Translations under genes and position numbers: made by a program
The notes under the pieces: generated by a model
Told to the model about the DNA's origin: nothing
The model's input: the letters and a program-made list of their open reading frames with translations, nothing else
The model's database searches: none
In this document: piece by piece, positions 25,720 through 33,233 of the stretch
How the letters are laid out: each line of letters opens with the position of its first letter
How positions within the stretch are numbered: the first letter of the stretch is position 1
Source: Armatimonadota bacterium
GTDB lineage: Bacteria; Armatimonadota; Zipacnadia; JAUWAU01
Reading direction: 5' to 3'
Assembly (NCBI GenBank): GCA_030601885.1
Contig: JAUWAU010000003.1
Span: forward strand, 124,001-188,000
DNA: 64,000 nt

Positions 25720-26248
25720 GCGTTACCCATCCCCCTGCGCGATGCTCTGATGCGACGTCACGGTTCTTCGGCCAGATCGTCCCGAGCTTCCCGCCGCGGC
25801 CGCCCGAACCGCCTGCCTCTCGGGCGCATCATAGCCGTCTCCGCAGCAGTGTCAAGAACGGATCGGGGCCCGACACTCACCGGGCACGCCGGCCCCGGCT
25901 GGGCCGCCCGGCTCCCCTTCGCAGCGCCCAGCGAGACCTTTTGGCATGCTCATGCATCATTACCTGTAGAGCAACAGGCAGATCCGACGGCGCACGGCGC
26001 GTTTGTCCCCAGATCCCGCGGCGGCACCCCCCGACTGGAACGAGCATCGCGCAGCTCCTCCAACGGGCGCACCGGGCCCCAACAGACGGGCCCATCGAAC
26101 CTTTGAGCAGCCTGGAGCGAAATGCATCGAGAGGCGAATGCGGCACGGCGCCGAGACCGCCGGGGTTGGCAGTGCGCAGCACAAGAGTTCTTTAGAAACA
26201 CGAGTTGACATCGAACGCATGTTCTGGTACCCTATCCGCCACCTGCGG
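25720..26248. other. Divergent intergenic region
   Basis: 529 bases between the divergent heparinase and DUF5916 genes. The only element I can support is the promoter-like pair at 26205-26233. No small gene or RNA is recognised. Confidence 0.45.
26205..26233 (+). promoter_or_regulatory. Promoter-like pair upstream of the DUF5916 gene
   Basis: Perfect -35 TTGACA at 26205-26210, 17-base spacer and a weak -10 TACCCT at 26228-26233. Transcription would begin near 26240, leaving a very short leader before the first usable ATG. Confidence 0.45.
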
Positions 26249-28507
26249 ATGAGCGAAGATGAGTGGATGGGAATCGTAACCGGCACACGGGTGGCTCCGG
26301 ACCGCCACGTCCGCTTGAGAGGACGGCACATCTTCCCCTGGCTGGCGCTCGTGCTCCTGGGCTGCGCAGTCGGTGCTGCCGTTGCCGCGACGCCGGCAGA
26401 CCCGGCGCCCGCGCCAACCGGGGGCACGGTTCTGTGCGTATCGGAACCGGAGCCGCAGTCGGCGCCGCACTCGCCCGCAGCCGAATCCGCCGATCCGGCC
26501 GAGACGACTGCAGAAGGAGCCGCTTCGGAGGCTGAAGCGGCCGAGGCAGAAACACGGGCCGATGAGGAGCAACCGGGCTTCGAGAAGGGAAAGGACGGCG
26601 GGCCCATTCTGCATGCGATCAAGGTCAACTCGCCGCCGGTCATTGACGGGAATCTGGACGATCCGTGCTGGGAGCAGGCGACCCGGGTGAGCGGGTTCTG
26701 GTACGACACGAAGCAGCGCCCGCTGTGCTTCGATACCGAGGCCTACATCTGCTACGACGACGAGTGCATCTACGCCGCCTTCCGCTGCCACGACCCGGAG
26801 CCGAACAAGATCTACGCCAGGGAGACCAAGCGCAACGGCCGCGTGTGGCGCGACGATCTGGTGGAGCTTGGGATAGACTGCTGTCACAGACATCAGGAGA
26901 CGTACTGGTTCCACGTCACCCCTCGGGGGACGCAGAACGAGGACATCCCCGGCGGGAGCGCCTCGAAGATCGAATGGCGCGGCGATTGGGAGGCAGCCGG
27001 GCGCATCGTCGAGGATGGCTGGACCGCCGAGATGGCCATTCCGTTCAAGATCCTGCGGTACCCCAAGGGGCAGAAGGTCTTCGGCATCAACTTCTCCCGG
27101 CGGATCAGGCGCAAGGAGGAGGGCGGGAGTTGGCCGCCGATGAAGCCGCGGTGGGACTCCTACAAGATGGCGGACCTGGTTGACCTCGACCTGCCCACCA
27201 TTCGCCGCCCTCCGGTGGTTATGCCGTACACAATGGCCGATGTGGGCGCCGATGATGACCCGTTCGTGGCCGGAGTGGATCTCAAGCACACCAGCGACAG
27301 GGGCATCACGACGGTCGCCACACTGAACCCGGACTTCAAGAACATCGAAGAGCAGATCGACACCATCGACTTCTCCTACACCGAGCGGCGGCTCGAAGAG
27401 CGCCGGCCATTCTTCAGCGAGGGTGGATGGGGGTACTTCCCCGCCGGTCGGATGTTCTACTCGCGACGGATCGAGGACGTCGATCTCGGCGTCAAGACGT
27501 TCGGCTCTCTCGGCCCGCATAGCTTTGGCTTCCTGGATACGGTCAGCTTTGGCGAGCAGAACAACATGGTGGCCAAATACAAGTATCAGCTCGCGAAGCG
27601 CACCCAGGTATACACCGAGCACGTGCGCCGAGACGAAAACTCGTTCCACAACTGGGCTCAGAATGTCGAGTTCCGACACCACAAGCCCATCGGGCGCGGC
27701 GACTTCAACGCCGCCGGCGGGTATCAGTGGACCGGCACGACCGGCGCCGACAACAACGGCGATGCCTTTTGGCTGTCCACGAACCGCTGGGGCGGCGAGG
27801 GCAACCTCTTCGGCGGATTGCACTACGAATCCATCTCACCGGACTACAACGTGGTGAACGCCTTCGTGCCGGAGGTGGATCGGCGGGGCATCCGGGCGCA
27901 CCTGGGCATGTGGAAGAAGTGGGACGAGCGCAAGATCAGGGACCGCTTCTTCGAGATGCGCTGGGACACGTACGACCACTTCGACGGGTCGCTCTTCCAC
28001 ACGGGATGGGGCGGGCACATCGGGACGGGCTGGCGCAACGGGAATCACTACTCGCTCGGGTACAGCAACGAGCGCCGTCCTCCCTATTCCGACAGCTTCG
28101 TCTCGCTGGGCATGGGCTGGGGAGGCAACCGTTTCGACCGCGAGGGCGGCGTGCAGGTGTCGATAGGCGAGCGGCAGAGCGGGAATTACTTCTTCTGGTC
28201 CGTGAACCAGGGCTTCCGCTTCGGCGACGAGCTCAAGATGCGGCTGAGCTTCGAGGCCATCCAGCACGACCCGGCAGACGAGGAGCCCAACCATGGCACG
28301 CAGACGATCCTCTCCGCCAACTACGACATCACGCCCGAGCGCGGCTACGGCGCCCGCCTGGTGCTGCGCAAAGGGAAGCCAAACTTCTACGCCTCCTACC
28401 GCCGCCGCGCCGCCCGCGGCACGGACGTGTACGTCATCGTCGGCGACCCGAACGCCGCCCGGACCGAGGCCCGCGTAGCCGTGAAGCTGGTGAAGACGGT
28501 GTGGTGA
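26249..28507 (+). CDS. DUF5916 outer-membrane-barrel protein with CBM9-like domain
   Basis: 752 residues from ATG at 26249; ATG at 26267 is an alternative and an earlier frame extension precedes the promoter. Signal segment FPWLALVLLGCAVGAAVAAT, then an Ala/Glu/Pro-rich linker. Residues about 115-330 are a carbohydrate-binding family 9-like domain (SPPVIDGNLDDPCWEQAT; EAYICYDDECIYAAFRCHDP; DGWTAEMAIPFKILRY). The remaining 400 residues match DUF5916: TTVATLNPDFKNIEEQID, ERRPFFSEGGWGYF, then many amphipathic barrel strands ending in VAVKLVKTVW with a terminal Trp. It is probably an outer-membrane protein that binds saccharides, and it supports a diderm envelope. Confidence 0.85.
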   Translation: MSEDEWMGIVTGTRVAPDRHVRLRGRHIFPWLALVLLGCAVGAAVAATPADPAPAPTGGTVLCVSEPEPQSAPHSPAAESADPAETTAEGAASEAEAAEAETRADEEQPGFEKGKDGGPILHAIKVNSPPVIDGNLDDPCWEQATRVSGFWYDTKQRPLCFDTEAYICYDDECIYAAFRCHDPEPNKIYARETKRNGRVWRDDLVELGIDCCHRHQETYWFHVTPRGTQNEDIPGGSASKIEWRGDWEAAGRIVEDGWTAEMAIPFKILRYPKGQKVFGINFSRRIRRKEEGGSWPPMKPRWDSYKMADLVDLDLPTIRRPPVVMPYTMADVGADDDPFVAGVDLKHTSDRGITTVATLNPDFKNIEEQIDTIDFSYTERRLEERRPFFSEGGWGYFPAGRMFYSRRIEDVDLGVKTFGSLGPHSFGFLDTVSFGEQNNMVAKYKYQLAKRTQVYTEHVRRDENSFHNWAQNVEFRHHKPIGRGDFNAAGGYQWTGTTGADNNGDAFWLSTNRWGGEGNLFGGLHYESISPDYNVVNAFVPEVDRRGIRAHLGMWKKWDERKIRDRFFEMRWDTYDHFDGSLFHTGWGGHIGTGWRNGNHYSLGYSNERRPPYSDSFVSLGMGWGGNRFDREGGVQVSIGERQSGNYFFWSVNQGFRFGDELKMRLSFEAIQHDPADEEPNHGTQTILSANYDITPERGYGARLVLRKGKPNFYASYRRRAARGTDVYVIVGDPNAARTEARVAVKLVKTVW

Positions 28508-28554
28508 GGCGCGGGAAGGCCGGGCGGCGGGCGCGGGCCAGAAGTGAGCACCTG

Positions 28555-28894
28555 GTCCCCGGAGTTCGTGCTCGAGGGTTGGCTGCGGTGTCCCGCGAGT
28601 CTAAGCTGCTCCTCGAATCTCCCGCACCTCAAGAGTTACGCATGCCGTCCCCAGAATTCCTTTGCCTTCCGCCTTTTGCCGCGAGCCCGGCCATGCCTGC
28701 CTCAGTGTAGCGCGGGCACGCCGATCCCTGCCGCCGCCTTTGCCTTTCGCCTTTGGCCATCATTGTAGTGCGGGGGCTCCGTCCCCCGCCGCCTTTGCCC
28801 TTGGCCTTTCCCCTTCTTCCCCGGAATTCATGCTGGGACGATAGCACCGACACCGCCCACCGCCAAGAATTAAGTATGGTGTCCCCACAATTCC
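28555..28894. repeat. Long direct repeat A (left of the glycosidase gene)
   Basis: About 340 bases that reappear in the same orientation at 30246-30616. It begins GTCCCCGGAGTTC, contains TGCGGTGTCCCGCGAGTCTA and two minus-strand 'hairpin plus CTACA' units within GCCTTTGCC-rich sequence, and ends GTGTCCCCACAATTCC. It occupies most of the 476-base gap between the DUF5916 and glycosidase genes. Confidence 0.85.
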
Positions 28895-28983
28895 AGGATG
28901 GGCAAGGATGAGAGGCGGGGACTAGGTCGTTGTCGGCCCTGTTCGGAAGGACGTGCTCCCTTAGGCAGCAACCGAGAAAGGCG

Positions 28984-30021
28984 CTAGGGCTTGGGCGTTT
29001 TGGCGAGGCCGGTCTGCCATTCTCCGCCTTTCTTGCCGGCATAGAGCATGTAGTAGGAATCGCCGGCCTCGAAGACATGAGGCGTGAGGATGCCGTCGCG
29101 GTCCCACGCATCCGGGTCTGAGGATGGCAGAAAGATGGGATTGTGGGGGTTGGGCTCGAAGGTGCGGAAGTCGCCGGTGCGGACGTGCCCGATCCGCCAG
29201 ACCTCGCCATCGTACCCGCCGTATAGGATATGGAAGTACCGCGGCCCCCTGAAGAGCTCCGCCTCGCGGACGCCGCGGCTGTCCCACGGTTGGCCAGTGC
29301 CTTTGAAGACGGGATTACCGGGGTCCTTGGTGACGGCCGCGGGATCGCTGGTCGGCGCGGTCGCGTGGCAGATGGTCGGCGGCGCGGCGGACTCCCCCGT
29401 GTAGACGATGTGGATGGTGTCGCCCAGCACAGTAACGGAGGGATGGGACGAGCCTTTGCGCTCGTGCTCGGCGTCCGCGGCAATCACGGGAGTCGAGCGG
29501 AGGCGTGTCCACTTGCCGAGATCGCCGTCACTCACCAGCAGACCGGTCTGCTTGACACCGCTCTTGTCTCTGCCGAGGTAGTAGGCATAGAACGTGCGGT
29601 CGGCAGCGTTCCAGAAGGGGAAGGGGTACTCGGTCGCCGCATCGTCGAACCCGTTCGGGGAGGGCGACAGGATGGGGTTGCGCGGGTCGTGCTCGACGGC
29701 AGCGGGGTCGCTCGCAGGAGCCGTACTGTGCATCAGCACCCACCTGCGGGCCTGGGCGTGCTGTCTGGCCCACAGGTAATGGACGGTATCCTCGACAACC
29801 ATGGCGTGGGCCGCGGCCGCCCACTCCGGCGGCTCGCAGGCGAAGATGGGATTGCCTGGCTCGATCCGCTTGAAGCCTGCGAACACCTCGAAGGGGATGG
29901 TGCCTTCGGGTTCTTCTCCATCGCCAGGGCGCGGCTCCGACCTGCAGAGAGCGGCGGAGGTCCAGAAGACAGCAGGAGAGAGGGCCGCGAGGAGGATGAG
30001 GAGGCTCGTTGGTACGTTCAT
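28984..30021 (-). CDS. Exported five-bladed beta-propeller glycosidase-like protein
   Basis: 345 residues, ATG at 30021. Signal peptide LLILLAALSPAVFWTSAALC. Repeated propeller blades read as cycles of 'HDPRNPILSPSPNGFDDAA', 'KDPGNPVFKGTGQPWDSRG' and 'PNPHNPIFLPSSDPDAWDRD', with intervening YYLGRDKSG, IHIVYTGES and YHILYGGYDG-type strands. This is the pattern of GH43/GH117/GH130-type propellers. Acidic residues suitable for catalysis are present, but the exact family is not assigned. The gene is flanked by long direct repeats (28555-28894 and 30246-30616), suggesting it was brought in or duplicated as part of a repeat-bounded segment. Confidence 0.7.
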   Translation of the reverse strand: MNVPTSLLILLAALSPAVFWTSAALCRSEPRPGDGEEPEGTIPFEVFAGFKRIEPGNPIFACEPPEWAAAAHAMVVEDTVHYLWARQHAQARRWVLMHSTAPASDPAAVEHDPRNPILSPSPNGFDDAATEYPFPFWNAADRTFYAYYLGRDKSGVKQTGLLVSDGDLGKWTRLRSTPVIAADAEHERKGSSHPSVTVLGDTIHIVYTGESAAPPTICHATAPTSDPAAVTKDPGNPVFKGTGQPWDSRGVREAELFRGPRYFHILYGGYDGEVWRIGHVRTGDFRTFEPNPHNPIFLPSSDPDAWDRDGILTPHVFEAGDSYYMLYAGKKGGEWQTGLAKTPKP

Positions 30022-30176
30022 GTCGTTTGGTCCCCAGCTGTATGTGCAAATTGTCTCCGCGTATGCCCGGGCTCGCGTCCTGGAGGGGGGCTTCTGCCGG
30101 TAGAAGCCGCTTCTTGGGGCTGTGATTGTATTCCGGCACGTCGTTGCCTGTCAAGAATTCCGGGGACATTGAATCA

Positions 30177-30251
30177 GGGGACATAATACGCATTTCTTGA
30201 CAATGCGCTCTCGCGGTCGCTGACAAGCGCGCAAATGGGTATTATGTCCCC
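30177..30251. mobile_element. 75-bp MITE/REP-like element with 19-bp inverted termini
   Basis: Terminal arms GGGGACATAATACGCATTT (30177-30195) and AAATGGGTATTATGTCCCC (30233-30251) pair at 18 of 19 positions. GGGGACA/TGTCCCC ends are typical, in my experience, of non-autonomous REP-type elements mobilised by IS200-like (Y1) transposases. No transposase gene is present in the window. Its right end overlaps the start of direct repeat B. Confidence 0.65.
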
Positions 30252-30616
30252 GGATTCTGGTCGAGGGTGGGCTGCGGTGTCCCGCGAGTCTAAGCTTCCC
30301 CTCGAACCTCCCGGACCTCAAGAGTTACGCATGCCGTCCCCGGAACTCCTTTGCCTTCCGCCTTTTGCTGCGAGCCCCGCCGTGCCTGCCTCAGTGTAGC
30401 GCCGGGACGCCGATCGCCGCCGCCTTTGCCTTTCGCCTTTGGCCGTCATTGTAGTGCGGGGGCTCGCGCCGTCGCCAAAGCGGCTATGGCGCGTCGGCGA
30501 CCGTCCCCCGCTGCCTTTGCCCTTCGCCTTTCCCCTTCTTCCCCGGAATTTATGCTGGGACGATAGCACCGATACCGCCCACCGCCAAGAATTGAGTCTG
30601 GTGTCCCCGGAATTCC
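30246..30616. repeat. Long direct repeat B (right of the glycosidase gene)
   Basis: About 371 bases corresponding to repeat A. The first 210 bases and the last 110 align closely. A roughly 37-base GC-rich insert (about 30466-30503) interrupts the hairpin unit in the middle. It ends GTGTCCCCGGAATTCC. The remaining sequence up to the next gene at 30802 contains further GTCCCCGGAATT-type fragments and no gene. Confidence 0.85.
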
Positions 30617-30801
30617 GAGGGGCGGAGACCAGGAATTGGCATCACGTCCGCGAATGATGTCCGGATTGGGTGCTACTGGCGTCCCCGGAATCTTGGCGAC
30701 AGGCTTGTGTCTCGTCGGAATGAGGCCTGCCGGGGGAAGGTCCTAGCGCCAACAGCCACGCAACTGTTCGTAGCCTTATGATCGCTTGGTAGGTGACAAA
30801 G

Positions 30802-31563
30802 ATGCACGACGTCGTGACGTTGGTGTGGTCGTACTCACCCGAAGACTACTTCGAGAAGCCAGTACGTGTCCCTCACCCCAAATATGACATCACGATTGCG
30901 GACGGCAAGGTCCAGGCCCGCCTAAGCCCCCAATGCCTTGAGGAGATCCCCAGCATATACGAGGAGGCTGACAACTGCGTGCGCAACTGCTTTTTTGTCG
31001 AGCAGTTAGGCACCCACGCACCCTTCTGCCTATCGAGGCCATCCGTGCATCGCCTCCGTCCTGACGGTCGCACGGATGTTACTGTTTTGGTTGAGCCCCT
31101 GGAGTTAACCGTATCGCTGGCCCGGCCCGATATCGTCATCACCAATGTAAATGGAAAGGTTGTAACCGACACTAGAACAGAGCGTACCCAGAAGCAACGG
31201 CGGCTCCGGTGTCTTGCCGCGAAGCATTCTACAGACCGGTTGCTGCGCACACTCCGGGCAAGCCACGACGCCGCAGTTCGTGACCCGGCTAACGAGTTAG
31301 TTCACCTCTACGAGATTCGGGAGGCTTTGACCACTCACTTTCGAGGCCAACCAAAAGCGCGCTGCGCCCTTCGCGTAAGTAGGCGTCAATGGAGCCGCTT
31401 GGGCGTACTTGCGAACCGGGCCGGCCTCAAACAAGGGCGTCATCGAGGCGAGGCAGGGGGAAGGCTACGTGACGCTACGGAAGAGGAGCTGAGGGAAGCG
31501 CGTTCGATTGCTCGGAGCCTCATCGAGGGCTATATTCAGTTCCTGGAGAGAGGGCATGTCTGA
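30802..31563 (+). CDS. Uncharacterised accessory protein with helical C-terminal domain
   Basis: 253 residues from ATG at 30802 with TAGGTGA 7 bases upstream. I do not recognise a named family. Residues 1-125 look beta-rich (VTLVWSYSPEDYF; DITIADGKVQARL; LELTVSLARPDIVI). Residues about 130-253 are alpha-helical with a distinctive pattern ELVHLYEIREALTTHF, then LGVLANRAGLKQGRHRGEAG and ATEEELREARSIARSLIEGY. The helical region could be a HEPN-like bundle, but no Rx4-6H motif is obvious. Base composition is less GC-rich than the neighbouring genes, and it lies in a repeat-rich segment, both consistent with acquisition. The nuclease-like gene downstream may be its partner. Confidence 0.6.
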   Translation: MHDVVTLVWSYSPEDYFEKPVRVPHPKYDITIADGKVQARLSPQCLEEIPSIYEEADNCVRNCFFVEQLGTHAPFCLSRPSVHRLRPDGRTDVTVLVEPLELTVSLARPDIVITNVNGKVVTDTRTERTQKQRRLRCLAAKHSTDRLLRTLRASHDAAVRDPANELVHLYEIREALTTHFRGQPKARCALRVSRRQWSRLGVLANRAGLKQGRHRGEAGGRLRDATEEELREARSIARSLIEGYIQFLERGHV

Positions 31564-31788
31564 CAAAGAGGGGGGCCGTCGGAGCCCCCAAGGACTGCGT
31601 ATGCTGTCCCCGGCAGTCGGGCGAGCCCCGGCGCGCTACCGGTGAACTTCGGAGTGGCTCTCTCCGAGGCGAGAGCAGGCCATGCAGCGCTCCGAGCACT
31701 GGGGGAGGCAGGGGCCCGGTCGGTGTGGAACAAGGCCTGTGAAGGCGGCGAGCAAGAGTCGGGAAGGGGCGTGTACCGGGGGTCGCGC

Positions 31789-32697
31789 ATGCCAAAGACA
31801 CACGAGCTAGTTCTAGGTGATGCTATCCGTATCTCGGACGCATGGGGGTCTGACGGTGCGCGGCCGCTGCATGAGAGGTACAGGGACGAAGCGGAATTCC
31901 GCGCGGAGTTCGTAAAGCCTCTGCTGCAGAAGCTGTGCGATCTGGAGGTTGCAGAGACGCACGGGCCCGAGGAGTACGGGAAGGACTTCGTGTTCGCCGA
32001 ACTGGACCGGCTGGGCTGCGTACGATACTGCGCGGTGCAGGTGAAGCATTGCAAGCTTCTCAGGAAAGGCACTCAGAGCGAAGACCTCTTGCGGGCAATC
32101 AATGAGGCCTTTGATGTCCCGGTGCGTCTCAGCGTGGCCGGGGAGCAGCGAATTGCGGTCTGCTATGTGTTCGTCAGCGGGCGGCTGAGTCCCCAAGCAA
32201 GAAGGCGCGTACTGGAAGGGTGCAAGGAGGGTGGGCGGGACGGTAAGGTGTTCCTCCTCGACGGTGACCGGCTGGCGCAGCTTGACCGGTGCGTGTCTTA
32301 TCGGGTTCACGCCGCCGCTCGTGAGGTCTTGGGGGCGCTGCTTTTCGACCTGACGTACAACCTAGGTCTCGCGAGGTCTATCCTCGAACGGACAAGTCAG
32401 CCGATTCAGGGCAGGGCGTTGGTGCTCGACGCTTTTCGGCTCACGGGGTTGGACGCTACGCTACGGGCGCCGCTGGGAGAACTAATTGACATGGGGATCG
32501 CGGCGGATCTCTGGGAAACCCTTCAGGCCGCGAATCGCGGCCTAGACATGCTGCTGTTTCGGCCGGGGGGGTACGAGAACAAGCCCACGATGCTCGCGGC
32601 GACGAGGAAGCTCATCATGGAAGCGCAGCCCAGGATGGTGGTGCTGACGGCAGCTGTGAAGGAGGTGCTGGAGGCCCTGAGGGCGCCCGCGGGGTGA
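31789..32697 (+). CDS. Putative PD-(D/E)XK-type nuclease (accessory)
   Basis: 302 residues from ATG at 31789. The N-terminal third carries a restriction-endonuclease-like signature: Glu36/Glu40 in a helix (FRAEFVKPLLQKL), Asp66 in EEYGKDFVFAELD, and Gln84-x-Lys86 in RYCAVQVKHCKL. The spacing is that of the E...D...(E/Q)xK active site seen in Mrr-like enzymes. The remainder is mostly helical with no recognised domain (LLFDLTYNLGLARSILERTS; DMGIAADLWETLQAANRG). It could be a standalone Mrr-type restriction nuclease or the effector of a defence module with the upstream gene. It lies between repeat-rich intergenic regions. Function is inferred from the motif only. Confidence 0.6.
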   Translation: MPKTHELVLGDAIRISDAWGSDGARPLHERYRDEAEFRAEFVKPLLQKLCDLEVAETHGPEEYGKDFVFAELDRLGCVRYCAVQVKHCKLLRKGTQSEDLLRAINEAFDVPVRLSVAGEQRIAVCYVFVSGRLSPQARRRVLEGCKEGGRDGKVFLLDGDRLAQLDRCVSYRVHAAAREVLGALLFDLTYNLGLARSILERTSQPIQGRALVLDAFRLTGLDATLRAPLGELIDMGIAADLWETLQAANRGLDMLLFRPGGYENKPTMLAATRKLIMEAQPRMVVLTAAVKEVLEALRAPAG

Positions 32698-33233
32698 GTC
32701 TACGGCGCCGCGCAACTGCGACGTGAGCAGCAGGGGCCTCAGTCCGCCAACAACACGGCGGAGGTCAGTCGGCCAAAAATCCGGAATTCCGGCGACACAA
32801 CACCCATCTCTCGTTGCACTCGCCGACGAAGGCTCTGGGGCTGGTCGGTTCGCGCGCAGGCATGTCGTCCACGTGCCGCGATGGCGCTTCACATAGGATA
32901 TTCTCCGTATGGGGTGGAGTATCCTGCGGCAGAGGCAGGGAGAAGGGAGAAAGGGGAAAGGCGGACGGCAAAGGCAAAGGCGGCGCGGGACATAGACCGC
33001 GCGCTACAATAGAGGCAAGGACAAAGGCAAAGGACGGAAGGCAAAGGCAGCCGGCCCACGGGTGACCGGCTACAGTGAACGGTAGTGGTCGGTGGTTGGT
33101 GGGTAGTGGTTAGCGCGAAAGCAGGGAAACAAGGAGAAAGGCAAAGGCCGGCGGGGATGGGTATCCCCGCCCTACAGTAGAGGCAAGGAGAAAGGCACAA
33201 GGCGAAGGGCACAGGCGGGCGGAGCACCCCACA
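32698..33233. repeat. Repeat island: purine runs, hairpin-CTACA units and heptamers
   Basis: 536-base gap without a gene. From 32925 onward it is a mosaic of GGCAAAGG/GGAGAAAGG runs; three GC-rich hairpins each followed by CTACA (around 32982-33012, 33045-33075 and 33151-33179, the last with perfect GGCGGGGAT/ATCCCCGCC arms); and a degenerate heptamer stretch (33081-33113). A partial CCGGAATTCCGG motif occurs near 32780. Confidence 0.75.

Noticed and set aside
26192..27823. Long open frame (543 codons) antisense to the DUF5916 gene
   Set aside because: It mirrors the codons of the sense gene, has no ribosome site or recognisable domain, and the sense product has clear family motifs.
31642..31788. 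N-terminal extension of the nuclease-like gene from GTG at 31642
   Set aside because: No ribosome site, composition unlike the rest of the protein, and it runs through sequence close to a GTCCCCGG repeat fragment.
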